A stretch of 64,000 nucleotides of DNA from Owenia fusiformis. Lineage: Eukaryota > Annelida > Polychaeta > Sabellida > Oweniidae. Position numbers and translations under genes: made by a program. Positions 1 to 14,900 of this stretch are shown in pieces (position 1 is the stretch's first letter; each line of letters opens with the position of its first letter). The stretch is taken from contig CAIIXF020000006.1 in assembly GCA_903813345.2 (NCBI GenBank), forward strand, positions 932,001 to 996,000, written 5' to 3'. Below the pieces are notes generated by a model. It was given only the letters and a program-made list of their open reading frames with translations, was not told the DNA's origin and made no database searches.

Positions 1-420
1 ATCTGCCGTCGGCTTGAAATTGAACAATTCAAACAATTTTCCTAATGGTTCACATAATGTATTTATTTTTGATATCATACAATTTTTATCTCTACAAACA
101 ACAATACAAAGAACAATAAAGTAAGTAAGAAGCTAAACCTTATTAGATTTACAGATTTAGACCTTAATACAGTAGTTTCCTTCAAAATATTTCAAAAATA
201 ATTTGATGTAAAAATAAAGATGAATGTTCATAACACAGGTAGGGTTATATGGATAGCTGAGACAACACTACATGAACATTGTAGTTCAGAATCTCATGTC
301 AAGTGTGACTTAATAAACAAATGTCACATTTTATGACAATATACATCAAATGAGACATTATTTTGTCATTGTCATGAGTTTTGTCAATTGTAACATTAAT
401 AGGGTCCATTCTATGTCAAA
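1..420. other. AT-rich flank, no gene seen
   Basis: No convincing open frame, RNA gene or repeat was seen. The sequence is AT-rich and leads into the 25-bp minisatellite. It lies downstream of the 3' end of the minus-strand LIM-homeodomain gene. Confidence 0.6.
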
Positions 421-1117
421 ATGTAATGCATGTCGCTCAGCGTGACACAATGCAATACTGCTCAGTGTGACACAATGCAATACTGCTCAGTGTGTCACAA
501 TGCAATAATGCTCAGTGTGACATGATTCAATACTGCTCAATGTGACACAATGCAATACTGCTCAGTGTGTCACAATGCAATAATACTCAGTGTGACATGA
601 TTCAATACTGCTCAATGTGACACAATGCAATACTGCTCAGTGTGTCACAATGCAATGCATGTCGCACAGTGTGACACAAAGCAATACTGCTCAGTGTGAC
701 ACAATGCAATACTGCTCAGTGTGACACAATGCAATACTGCTCAGTGTGACACAATGCAATACTGCTCAGTGTGTCACAATGCAATGCATGTCGCACAGTG
801 TCACACAATGCAATACTGCTCAGTGTGTCACAATGCAATGCATGTCGCACAGTGTGTTACAATGCAATGCATGTCGCACAGTGTGGCACAATGCAATGCA
901 TGTCGCACAGTGTGGCACAATGCAATACTGCCCAGTGTGACACAATGCAATTCTGCTCAGTGTGACACAATGCAATACTGCCCAGTGTGACACAATGCAA
1001 TTCTGCTCAGTGTGACACAATGCAATACTGATCAGTGTGACACAATGCAATACTGCTCAGTGTGACATGATGCAATACTTCTCAGTGTGACACAATGAAA
1101 TACTGATCAGTGTGACA
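421..1117. repeat. 25-bp minisatellite, about 27 copies
   Basis: Tandem array of a 25-bp unit close to TGACACAATGCAATACTG followed by CTCAGTG. Variants carry TGTCACAATG, TGACATGATTC or GCATGTCGCACAG. Around 485-634 three successive variants form a 75-bp higher-order unit that is itself repeated, so the array grew in more than one step. Because 25 is not a multiple of 3 and the unit lacks stops on several frames, long Cys/His/Met-rich open frames appear on both strands. They are artefacts of the repeat. Confidence 0.95.
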
Positions 1118-2610
1118 TGTCTACAATATAGAGTTACTATTTTAACTGCTTACATGTACATGATAAATATAAACACGTAAATGCTAGGAATGTACAAATA
1201 CTTTATATATAGGCACCATGTATTTTGTATACATCCCCCTGTTATTCATTAATTCGATAAATTGAATAATTTGCATTTTGATATACAGCAACTTGTATGG
1301 TTAAAGCCCTACAGCTTTGCTAAATCTCTCATAAGGGTATTTCTTTAGTAGTATGAGCCTTCAATGTATATATGTTTTTACATCTAAAACTATTTAAACT
1401 GTCATAAATGTGATATTATTTATCAATCAAATTATTCAATTTTAAAGAATACTTTTTAGGGGGACCTCATAAATACTGCTCTACTTTCTAAATATAAACT
1501 ACTAAAACATAGTGTTGTCATGGATAGGCATCAATCGTAATAAAACATTTATTTCACATTTTCTCATTTTGTGATGGAGAAATAATGACCATTTAATATT
1601 CCACTAATCTCTGGAAAGTTGGAAACCCATCATATGGCATTAAAACATTTCAAATGCACCATGTTCAAACTGTTTATACTTAATACTTATAGAGCAAATA
1701 TATGCGTACTTGAGATTCTAATCATGCATCTCAAAAACCCTGTTTGAGACTTGTATAAAATAATATACACTTTGGCCAAACGTTGAATTACTTGACACTG
1801 GAAATGTACTATACAACATTTTCTGGATAAATATACTATAATAACAAAATACAGGTTAACCCCTTGTATACCATTACCAAACCATGTGGCATATATTTAT
1901 GATTGGTCTGGAAGGGGTTACTTATGGAATGGTGGATTACTTATAGTAATATACGTTCTTCCAGTAATTTAAAACAGAATATTTACATCATTTACTCTAC
2001 AATCATGCCACATATTGTACTTATTGTACCAAACTAGGCTAATAATTACGGAATGAATAAATTAAATAATAAATATATAAATACATATTACACAACTCCC
2101 TTATTCTGAGCAAAATGTTTCAACTTAAACAACTCGATTAGACAACCTTATCTGTACAGTAATAAAGATCGTCGTCATTTCAGTCTGCACCAATTTTGTA
2201 TGGAATATTGTTAATCTGGCAGTAAAGGTCATCCTCAATAACTCAATTTTGATACTTCCCGGGAAAAACTCATTTTACCCTGAACGAAATGAATTTTCTC
2301 CAGAGAATTCACTTTGGTTTGTTTGGAAGAATTTAGGCAAGAATTGCATGTAACACATCTCAGTCGACTAGCTCGTCAGTTGCACCTTTTTGGTTAAACC
2401 ATTGCACCAATATATGTATGCACCTAGGACCTACAAATTGAGGACCTACTAATCGTTCATAGTCTACAAATAAAAAGTGGACTATAAACACAAGAACTAC
2501 GTTGGTCTCGAAATACTGTTTTAATTTTGTTACATATTGTAATTCTGAGCATAAGCTCTGGATCCATTACATTATCTGTGGCATTTTCGAATATTGATTT
2601 CGGTCTGCAT
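1118..2610. other. AT-rich spacer, nothing recognised
   Basis: Between the minisatellite and the 3' end of the LIM-homeodomain gene. No gene, RNA gene or clear transposon end was recognised. Part of it may be 3' untranslated sequence if polyadenylation occurs beyond the first candidate signal. Confidence 0.5.
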
Positions 2611-2616
2611 TTTATT
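2611..2616 (-). terminator. Candidate poly(A) signal of the LIM-homeodomain gene
   Basis: TTTATT on the plus strand reads AATAAA on the minus strand, about 300 nt past the stop codon at 2917. It is one of several possible signals in AT-rich sequence, so the assignment is tentative. Confidence 0.35.
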
Positions 2617-2916
2617 TTTGAAATAATGTCTTTAGTAGCCCAGGCATCATGCTTTTGGGAAATCTGCGCGGTGTCTTCAGTTCTCCCATTTGCGGTAGTA
2701 ATGTACAATCTCCTAGCTATAGCTTGTAGAGAAGGTCCCCAAATTCACAATGGTTGTTACTATTATGCCCTTGATTGAACATAGCTATCACTTTACCAGG
2801 GTCTCGAACAGAACTATAACGTCATTTTCGTTATGTCCACATCAACGGGAAAGGCTACCCATTTGGTACACGGGTGTAACCCCTTCCCGTGTGTACCCCG
2901 GTAAAATCTGGTTATT

Positions 2917-5900
2917 TCAAAGCATTGCTAGATTTGTGTATGTTATATCAGAGTTCCAGGATTGTGATGACGACGTCACAATGGTGTCATTAATCCCCAA
3001 CAAACCCTGATAATCCGACCCTCCCAGAGCAGACTCTGCTGTAAACGGTACGGTTGCCTGTAGCTCGCCTTGATTGTCTGTGTAGCTGTTGAAGCCGTAT
3101 CCGTTTTCTTGACCGTAATTCTCCATTGGTGGGGTATCATAGTTGTAAAGGACAACATCTTTGTTGATCACGCTCTCACCTCGTGACTTCTTGGCAGGAG
3201 AGAAGCCTCCATCTTGGTTTGATCCATTCTGTGCTGTTGGCTTAGCACGACCTCCATTGGCGTTTGCTGGAGCTGGAGCCGCTGCAAGAAAATATGAGTG
3301 AAAATATCGTTTTTATCAAAGGTCTGGTCATATAACTCTAGAGTTTCCTTACTAGACAAAAGCTGATCCTGTAGACCCATTTGACCGTCATTTAAATAAG
3401 GGCTTGGAATTATTTATGTTTTTCTAATATGACTCTTTGGAACGAAGTGATGAAATCACTTAGCTGTCAGGCAATGGAGCGTAAATAATAGGATATAATC
3501 AACTTTGTGTCGGAGATCATCAATAATCCATTCTGGTGTATTATATTTTACCACCCTTTATCTGAGCCTATCCATAGATTAATAAAGGGAACTGTGCATA
3601 TATGTGACGGGAATGACATCAAACGCTATGACAGTCATCTTGTAACTATGTCATTCTTTATTTGGAGTATGGGCGAAACATGATAACTTGAGACACTATG
3701 GTATTTCATTATCCAGATTCGTGTATCTTATATGTAAATAGACCCTATATGAACGTACGTCTTTTCTTGGCAGGTGTCAGTGGAGGCGCAGGGGAATCAC
3801 TACTGTGTGGAGGACTTTCACCAGCCTCATCATCGTCAGCGTCACCATCAGCACCTGGCTCGCCTGTCCATTTACCCTCACGCTTTAGCCTAAACAAAAT
3901 GGGTGAATAAAGATGTAAGTTCTCTGTTGTTCTATCTATCATTTATTTTTGCCAAAAATTATTTTATTTTAGCAATACAATCAAATGTTTATTTGAAATA
4001 ATTTTCCGGAGAACCATTGTTATTAGCAAATAAAAATACATAATATGAGAATACTGTATGCATTTCGAAACAAACATTTTTCGTTTGATGATTATTGGGT
4101 CAATCATTGCTTTGGCTGTTTACCTCTTTTCTTTAGCACGTCTGTTTTGGAACCATACTTGGATGACTCTCATATCGAGCCCGGTTCGACTGGCCAGATC
4201 CTCCCGCAGTTGACGGGTGGGTTTGGGAGTGTGTTTGTATGTCTTTTTGAGAACGTCAAACTGTTGAGGTGTTAAATTGGTCCTGGGTCTTTTGTCTCCT
4301 TTATCCCCCTCATCGTCAGAGTTAGGATGGCCGCCTGTAAGATGATCAAAACATGTTAATAAGTCAACGTACGGCTCCTAAATATTTTTGCGAGGGAAAA
4401 CTGAGCGTGGTCATGGACAAACTGATAAACATATTAAGAAAGTAGTAAGACATTTAGGATGGGTTTTAATACACCCACAATGCAAACATCCCCAGTCCCT
4501 CTGGCGTTTATACCAAGTTACTTTCTCCCCTGAATATATGTTGGGTACTGAATTAAAATGCCATTTAGATCATTCTATCTTAGACCATTATAATGATATT
4601 GTTCCAAATGGGGGAATTTTAACCTCATGTAGGCTACCTGAAGATGGGGCGTTGCTAACATTGTCGCTGGCCGTTTGGTTCTGGGTTAAGTTCTGCCTTG
4701 TAGCGTTATAGTCATATTTACACAGGAGGCGATTGTCGTCTGCTATGTAAAACTGACCTTCAGGGTCAAGGTCAGTTTTGCATATTTTGCACACGAAACA
4801 ACGTGGGTGGTAGGCGGTGGTGTCGGTTCTTATTATCTCTCCCGATGGGGGTATCATCACCCCACACGAGTCGCATTTTGTACCAAATCGTCTACAAGAT
4901 AAAGTAAAATTATGAAAATGAAATTTTAGAAATTATTAGAAAGTGTTAACAACACCATTAATAATATTTCTCTTCAATTACAAATGCCACCCATGGACTT
5001 GCTTCGGATTAAGATTACAAAGATAAATTAAAAACGCATTGTAACAGACTGTCAACATAAATCATGGACTTCGTGTCAATATTCATAAATGATCTAGTTA
5101 CCTGAGGAAATCATCTTTACAAAATACGTTGTTTCCTTTTGAGAAGCATTTGCCTGCCAATTGGATGCCACAGTCTGAGCACTTGAGGCAACGTGAGTGC
5201 CACGGTCGATCCAACACTTTGTGAACGAACCGATCGAGAATGGGGTCTCCGCATCCCGTACATCGGAAAATGGAATCTGAAAATATTGTGCAATCAAATT
5301 AAATAAAATGGCCTTTATGATTGCAATGCTCCTTTTACTTTATATGTTGCATTTACATTTTAGCCGACTCTATACTTCGTATTATGATCTAAAGGATGAG
5401 GTTCAATGATACTGACTCTTTGTCTCAATTCAAATAATAGATGTCACCTCGCTCAATACATGACTCCCTAACAATAATTAGATGCTTTTATTTACAACAC
5501 TAGGTAAAAGGTGGCTCGCCAATCGATACACTTACAGTTGGGTAAGTAGTATGGCGACGTTAAGCACAACCCTATACTTCCATTGACAACTTAAAATACT
5601 TTCTATTGACATTTTTCGAGTGGAACAAGCAACTTCAGTAAAATAGGAAATATTTACAATACGTACACTTGAATACTTGCGTCATTGTCTTGTTTATGAA
5701 TAAGACATTTGCGTAAACTAGCTGAATAAATATAGCATGTGTACTGACACTTTTCTTTCTTTGCATTTACGGCAGCATAGATAGATATGCATCGATATGA
5801 ATGAGTGAATAAATTGTATGAACTGACTTGATGAAACAGATAAATCCAATAAAAATACACAAACGTGCTTGTTCGAATCGATCGCGATCGATAATGATAA

Positions 5901-8900
5901 GCGTTTTTGAATTCAAAACAAACTTCGCTCGTGAATTCATGCGGATGTATTCTATATTAATATGGTGGTTATAATAGCCTATATAATTATTTTCGTTTAT
6001 ATGATCGAAATTATATTCAAAATTCTTATCGTGATATACATGTAGATAAAAGCTACATTTGACAAATGTCATTTACTGTTTAAATATTTTAAATTATAAT
6101 TCGGCTGTGGCATGGGGATTCTGAGTTCTGACCTTGTGATATATACAATTAAAATATCATTATTATTGTTTATAATGCTATAGCAATTATTGATATTGTA
6201 TAAAAGGTCAAAAGAATCACTGACAAATTCAAAAAAATGAAAAATGCCTGATTTCAAATTTACATATGATAGAAGTACCATGACATGAATTGTCATTTAA
6301 TTACTCTACAGCTATGTATCAATAGTGTACTTTACTGTACGTAGTTGTCATTATAATAGCTCATAACACATTCATTATCTGTAAATTGTACTGCCGATCT
6401 AATGTCACTATCACCGTGGGAAACCAATCGCGATCTAATATGATTTAAAAGTGGGTGATATCATTAATAATATCAAGATGAAACGAATAACTTCTTGATT
6501 AGCAAAAAGTACACATTGAACGAATGAACATAGCCATGTTTTATTGGTTTCATCATTTTTTCAATTGTTTACTAAAATTGATCAATCACTATATTTGATA
6601 CTGCTGAATGATAAACCTCATGATTTCTTTCTTTTTAGTTTATGTCGAAGAGTTCTGTCGGTCAATTTTGAATTTAATCACACATGCTAGCACCGGTCCT
6701 GTTACTTTTTGGACTCATGTGAGTCAGAGATGTCTGATGTTAAAAAACTAAAATTAAAATTGAAAACTACTCAGTGAGTTAAATTTTGTAAAACACTTTC
6801 GAAGTTCAAAGGAAACCTGGCCTTTATTGTTACACGATGGGTCTCTCCCCGGTGTACACGAGTGTACGCTAAGCAGTAATCTTACACTTCGGCCCTTATA
6901 GTCGTTTCACCAATTCCTAGATTTTTTTGTTTTTTGTTTTTTTGTTTTTAGGATATCAATAATGTTGTCACTAGCATGACGAGGTAATAAAGAACATAGT
7001 TCCTTCCCATAGCTGATCACATGACTGATCACATGCAAACGGCTCAATGATTGTCAAATCAAACACGAAGCATCATGGGATATAAAACAAGCTTTGCGAA
7101 AATATCTTACTCTGAGAAAGAATAATTTCCAGATTATGCATCTTTAAGACTAAGTAAGTTTGAGTAAGAAATGAAATCTCCTCTATACAAACAGAGGAAG
7201 GACATTAATTAGTGGCGAAACCAAGATTGGCGACATAAACAACTCGAGTGACGCAAATGAAAAGAGGGACGGTCCATGGATCCCATTTTGTTTCAAAAAT
7301 GTCATATCGACAATGGAAATACCCTGCCCAGTCCATTTCTTCGATTGCTTGATTGTGACTTTTATGAGGGGTCTTGTATTGACTATTTTTGAATAAAATA
7401 CAAAGATTAGAAAATAAGAAATGCAATAGCCGTGCCCCCTTGTCTTTATCCTTCCTTCTCTCGCAAATGGCAGATAAGAGGGGCTCTGGCATACCAGAAT
7501 GAGAAATCTTGAAATTTGAATAGTTGAAGCCAAAAGAGCCAACCAGTAAACACGATTCTCAATAAGATATTACAATCAAGATAAGTCTTGAAAACAAATA
7601 AATAAGCATAACGAATATTTCCAGTGTTTTCACATTCATCAGTATAAAGAGACATGTTTATAATGATAGGCTAACATCAATATTTCGTAAATCTAAACCG
7701 ACTTTATTACTTGTGCTGAATCAAATGAAAATCAATGACATTTTCTGAATGTTTGAATCCATGGCTCAGTATACTGTTTGCGGGCTTTGAAATACAAATT
7801 ATTTTTAGCAAACAAACAAACAAACAAACAAACAAACAAACAAACAAACGGACAAGATCTAAAAAGATGCCAGTGATACTGATATCTATTATATGATTTG
7901 GTGCTGACGCAACTAGTTCTGACAATAAATGTGATTTCAACGAGTTCATAGCTCAGAGCTCCACGACAGGAAATTTGAAAAACGAACCGTATTGTTCAAA
8001 ACAAAGCCTGCTAGTGTCAGGTTCACACACAAACGGCTTGATGTTCGTTTCAAATAAAAGAGCTGTCACCCAATATTAAACCCTTCGCACAATTGAGACA
8101 TTTAAGCCTAGTAATACTTTTTCAGATTCCGAGGAAAATAATAAATTGACTTTGATAGGAGAGAAAACTTTCTGAAGTTGTTAAAAATACATCAGTAGTC
8201 GAAATCGACATTGGAAGCGCTGAAAATATGACTATGGTCGCTATCGGCAGTCGGCACCAATGTTTTTCGTTCGGTGCAATCGTGCCCTCTTACTTGTAAG
8301 GGACGTACTGACGAACTGCCATATCGAGACACTGCATGGGAGTTCGCCATATAGGATCGACACCCATCCTGTTTCTTTATTCACGACTGAGATAGTAATG
8401 GCTATAGCAGTATTTTAAAGAATTTGAGCACGTTGGGATCACAAATCAATAAAATTCAATTTCGTGCCATCAGATAAGTGGAATCTCATCTCGAGACTTG
8501 GAAATCTGACTGACCTCTTATAGTGACGCACGCTGACTCAGGATTTCTTTTTTTAATTGACTCAGTTGTGTCTTCAAACAACTACTTCTTTTGTACATTT
8601 CGGTCATTTACAATTAACTTCAATTTAAAAAGAAACATTCATCTGAAATTTTCAGTAATATGATTATAAATACTAGATTTGATATAAATCAAATGACAAT
8701 TTAGTCTCTTCTACAACGGACTAACTTATTTTACAAAGGTCAACATTATTTTTCTGATAGCAGATGCCAGATGGGTGATTTGAAGTTGAATTGAATGTTT
8801 TACATTGTCATTTTATTTTGCATGGTTTAACATTTTAACTCTGACATTTTTATACAAATAGAACACCATTTTGTTTGCGCAGCTGTTTATCTATAGGCCA

Positions 8901-11900
8901 CTGCAGTTCGTTTGCACGATACAGGATTTGCATATTTAGTTTTGTTTCTGTTTATATGCAGGTTTTGTGCCATTGTAAAACATCACCTTGAGAGCATTGA
9001 TAACTAAACTCATGGAATTACTAATGGTGGTCTTGTTCCTGAGTTTATCATTTTATTTATACCATGTTCACATGCTTGTAAACGATTATTCGTTGACATG
9101 GACCAACCCTAAACACAATGCCTGAACACACTTGTAAATTAATATGTCTTTTTTCAATTCCACAAGCATACCCCTATAACTGACACAGTGTATACACAAT
9201 CCCTGGGATACCTCGGTATCAGACTATTAGCCCGCTGTAGCCGCAATGAAGATGTCCCAATACCATCATGTATACGAGTCATTTAGTCTTATGTCATTGC
9301 CAAAATGAAGTAATTCTCACAAAAATAAACCAATGAGAGAGGTTCATCGCAGTGTCAGAAATCATGCGATACCCTGGACCATCCTATTAAAGATTATATA
9401 ATCATAGAACCAAGACAACCAATTATTTTCTGTAATTGGAAACCGGGCTTACTGGATTCTTCATACAATGGAGATGTAATATGTTCTTAGTATATATATA
9501 TACACAAATAGGGTATCATTTGATTTGTTGGATCACACCAAACATCTCAGTATACGATACAACATTTGGAAAAGAGGCTCTCAACTAAAAACAGTCATCC
9601 TAATGAACTGAAATGCACCAAAACTTCTCCAATCGATTAACTCTTGCTATCACTTCAATCCACTCTATTATACTTTGTTCTTCCTCGACCTAGCATGATA
9701 TTTCCAAATCTATCTTCGAGCATTGGACTTTGTGTGCTTACAATTCTTTTGTGTCTGCCAGGAAATGAAAATGGATGTGAGTCTCTCTTTGATATGATTC
9801 TCTGTTTGTTTCTGACTAAAAGTGAAATTATTCTAAACTGTCAATACACGTCCCTCACAATCAAATCACCAAAGATATAATAGTAATTATTCAATTCAAT
9901 TAAATCAATGGTATTAATATGCCTTCGTTAAAAATCGACGTACGACAACGATGTGGATAATTTGCAAGGGGTTCACACGTAAGGAAATGACTCAGTGTTA
10001 CAGCATCCCCCGTCTAAAGAGAAGTTCGTCCTCTAATGAGAATGATTGAGAAGTAGAATCTGAGTGATGTGCATCGAACAATAGAGAATAATAGACTTGT
10101 ACATTGCTCGTCAAATGTCAAATAGGATACCAGTAGAAATGTATCATACTCTTATAATTTGATGGCGAATAGCATTTATAAATATTCTAAAACTATAAAT
10201 AGGTATATTTGGAAATGAATACAGTAAAATTGCGAGCGCGATACTTTTCTGGTATTACGTTCGCTGTACACCAAGCTATGCTCTAATAACTCGTCATTTA
10301 GTGTCAATTATCACGTGGCATTAGTCAACAATTCCTAGAATTATCTGACGATACAAACACAAATCAAAGTAGTCCCTAAATTTTATTTAAAGAGTTAATC
10401 GAGTAACAAATAACAAAATGGAAAACCGTAAATGTACAATAAGATCTCCAATCGTGTTTGTTATGATTAATAAGTTGTGATAACTTGATTTTCATTCTAA
10501 TCGAAAATACTTTATAACGCCAACCATGTCATTGCGTATTTAACCGTTTAACATGTTTAACAAGCATTTGACAAACACTTCAGATTAAAACATTCATTTT
10601 GTTGATTGCTACGAATATGAGACTGATTTGAAGGCTTCTATTACAGAGTAAGCTTTGAAGATTTTTACCCTGTAATTCAATCATGATCAACGGGACTACA
10701 GAGTACGCGAATTATCTTCTACTGACGACAAAAATAGCCTCGATATCAAATGCTGAAAACAAGGGCGTATGAGTTTTGAGATAATCCCAGTCTTAGAGAA
10801 TTTTATTAAAAATAAGAAAGAGAAAACTTTTAAAAACAACTCATTATACGCTGCCTATTAGTTGAGAATGAGAGAGAATGATTGTTTTAAAATGGCTATA
10901 TTCAGTTGTTTTTCGTTTAGTTCGTGTTGATGACATTCACAGAGGACAAACTTTTTTCTAAGAGGGGAATGTTGCAACCGATGTTGAGACTTGAATACAT
11001 CTGATATATGCATGTGCTGGTTGCACACATACTGTTAAACATGTCATGTGACTTAGGCTGACCAATCAGATTTCAAAAGCCCTAAGAAATACGCCGATTG
11101 TGCTGGGAACGTTGGGCATTTAAGTGGCTTCAAGCTTTATGGACCACTAAGTGTTAACCTAGGTTTCCTCTATTTTATCACGAAGGCAGCTGCAACTCTG
11201 TATATTAATGAAAAATATCGATCCAACTTGGCTAATGTAGGGAAACCTTCCCTTGTACAAGTCACATTCACTAATGGCTCAACCCAACTAGAAACAACAG
11301 GATTCCGTTTTCATACCCATTTGACATTCATTATATATTTGTGGAGTTTCAGGGTATTATGCCTTTGTAGCCATACTCTATTTCGATGTCGTTATTATAT
11401 CACACGCCTGGATCAAATAACATTTTGTTTGTTCAGTATTTATACACTGTCTCTATTTGGGGAATAAGTATTCAAAAGATTACAGGATTTGCAAGGGACT
11501 CTGATCATTCTCTTGTTTTATGGAACACCTGAAACCACAAACCATAAACATCACAATAACATATATATCACAATAATATATGTATCACAATAGCATATGT
11601 ATCACCATAACATCTATCTAGGTTGCATACATTGGATTAAATATCAACAAGCTAATTGTTTTGAAACATAAGAATTTGATCACTGTGGCTTGCTCTGTTG
11701 GATGGTTTTACTCATAATACTGAAGCATTTATTCGCAGCCCCCTGGGCTTATTGACTAATGTGTATCATATTTACGATATTATTTTTTTACTTGAATACT
11801 ACATCCTTACTCTAACAGCATCCGAGGTATTTCCATGTTTGAAGTAAACTCACAAACATTTAGTATTTTAGTAAATGTTGTGGAGGACTACTATCACGAG

Positions 11901-14900
11901 AGTGTGCGTTTGTAAAACAAATTCAAATTACTAATCAAGGGTAAGGGTTCGGTTAGAAAAAACGTTTTGAAGTATTCTCATTATAACCCTTTCGATAACA
12001 AATTAATGGAGTGGTATTAAGATATAAAGCAAGGTTAATTTAATCCAATGAACACTCATATTCATCAAATCACGTCAATGTTTTCATCTGATTCATGATC
12101 AAACATTATCAACCGGCAATGCATTGCACGGTCAATCGTTAAAATTACTGACCGGCTATTGGCCAATCAGAATTGAGAAATTCAATCGAGTATATAACAA
12201 AAGTGTAGGTTTTGTATAGCAATACGTACTTTAATACCCTTTGCATTCGTTCGACTTTGCTTCTCAAAAGAGAGCTTCGTCTTCTTGTAGTTTTTAACTA
12301 GACGCGCAGGGTAGTACTTAAACGAAATGGCGTACATTTCGGGATACCTGTACGGTTTGTAAGATGAATATATTCATATACAATATATCGAGAACTAAAA
12401 AAGGTTTAAGTCAGTCTGTTCACGATCTCGAAATAAAGGGCAGATGGTGTGTGTGTTCATACTGGGTACTACACAAGAAGTGTAGAGTGCATGCCATCTG
12501 CTACAATACCCTTACCTACTGCTTACCAAAGTGATCACACTTGCATATGGAATAGAAAACAAACGTGATCAGTCTCAAAACGCAAATGTACATGAATCGT
12601 ACATGAATATGATGTTGAAACGTTATTACTTGTGACCTTATACATTATTTTTTAAGTAGATATTTTTTATTGGCAGGGAATTGAACTTCACTCAGGGTGC
12701 GAGGATAACCAAACTGTACCACATGTTCCGTTCAACATTCTCGACGTTCACATAACATTTTAGTATAATGTTTTATAAACATACTCGATGGTATATCGAA
12801 AACGTGTCAATAGTCATGGTTGCCTTAACACATCAATTTTATTCCCCTCCCATTGCGATGAGGATCCTACCTTCGTTCTACCCTAAATCACAAATGAATA
12901 CTGGTATTGTTTGTTACCAATCAACATTTCCGGAAATTTTGCAGTTGAAACGGGAATGACTGAACAATACCGTGTTGAAAACTAATGTGTATTTTCTCCT
13001 TCAACATCATCATTCAAATATCTCCCTCAATATATCACCTAGTATCTCCTTTAGCATCATCATTACCAAGACTATGTATGGTACATTATTACAAGTATAG
13101 ATTACCACGACACACAGGCATTTTCCTCACAAATATCTTTACCATACTAAAAGTCCCAAACCAGGAAATTCAAGAGACAAAGTAGTGTAAGTAAATACTA
13201 TGTTAATTATATCGTAGTCCTGCATCAAGCCCCTACTATACTTTTACCGAGAATCAAGGCAACATTTACTTACATTATTTATGCACTGTTCTACATATAA
13301 ATAAAAAACTGTTTATAAAAAATGATATATTATCACATAAACTTTCGACTAGAAACATTCGTATGATTTTTATATGTGACTAAAAATAAAATTAAATTGA
13401 AATATTTTAAGAGTTCTTAAGTCTTACCTAACAACATATTTTTGCTACTCTTTGTCCGTTTCAAATACCAGAGGCTACATAGAGTTATATATTATAAACT
13501 ATATATCACAATCGGCCCACACACGTTATATATATATATCCATCCACTGTTTTTTACCACTACTAGAGACGTATACAAAATGTTGTTATTGGTGATGAGT
13601 GTTTCCTCACACTGTACTATTGCAGTACTAGACATCAGAAGTGATCAAAACATCCGGTGATTTTCGGGGGGGGGTGCTCATTATAGTTGCAGTTGCAATA
13701 TGTCATCAAGTTGATTGAGTGTTGGATAGAAATTCATATGATATCAATGTGTCTGCGTGATGATGAATTAGTGGGAAGCTGTGATCATGATTTAGCTAAT
13801 GAAGTAATCAAATTATCAGTTTCGGTTTTAAAAACACTGCTGTTGTGTGTATTCGTGATGATAGAGTTTTTGGACCAATTACAATCAATATTTGGCTATA
13901 TCCAGTTATAGATAGAGAGTGAGTAGTCTTGCTTAAAAGACCCTGTATCCCCCCCCCCTTTATCCTTCTCTCTATCTCTGCATATTGCCAGGTAAAGAGA
14001 GTGAAGGTGACGGGGGTGGTGGATACAGTCTTTGAGTAAGACTAGAGAGTGAGCTTTGAAAGTTGGACTTCGCTAGCAATTCTGTTCATTTTCATACTCA
14101 TCACAATTACTTGTACATCCTTCTGTTTTGAATCTAGTAACATACTTGCTTCTTAAAAGCAAATTGATTGAAGGCACTCGAGTTCTATGATCCTGGACAT
14201 AAGCTCGTTTTCATCTATATTAGACCCACGATTAGACCTTACCATCAATTTCCGAAAAAACGTTTTTTGGCAGGATACTTGTTTTCAAAGATGGACATCG
14301 ACTGTTACATAACGTAACAGAAATGTGTCAGAAAATGACAAAACTGCATATTTTGATTGTTTTGCGTTATACTGTTCATTGGGATTAGCAATTGCGCAAC
14401 AACTTATATATAGACAATGTCGATATTTAACTCATGGTATTATTTGTGCATTATACACGATATAATTATAATGTAAATCAATCAGACTCCAATCTTAATA
14501 TTATAACTAAAATACTTGTTATATTATACTTGAGTAACAGTATCTTATAATGTGACCAGATATTCCAGGGTAAAATGCAAATACCTACGTCAATATTGCA
14601 AAATGGACTGTTCGCTTTTCTTATGGTTTTCACCTGTTTTCCGAACGAAGGTACAAACTACAACAAATAATCCATCAACATTATCAGTCCTAATATTATC
14701 TGTAATTCTGACAGTCATGGTATGATTAATTAAACAAATGAGCTTTTGTTTATTGTAAAGTAAATACCATTGACACATCAGCTGAACTTTTTTGAAGGGT
14801 TTGAAAAGTGAAATGCATCCATGCGAACATGGTACACAGTGTGATGCGTTTACAACTCGTTTGCATATATCATAAGAATCAAATGTAAATCAATATGGTC

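Noticed and set aside
721-1050. Overlapping open frames of 64-89 residues on both strands
   Set aside because: They are produced by the 25-bp minisatellite; the peptides are pure repeats of the unit read in rotating frames.
4388-4711. 107-residue plus-strand open frame
   Set aside because: It is antisense to the LIM2 exon of the LIM-homeodomain gene, which is strongly supported.
7183-7949. Several minus-strand open frames up to 119 residues in the LIM-homeodomain intron
   Set aside because: They overlap each other in different frames, include the AAAC microsatellite, and lack domains and splice context.
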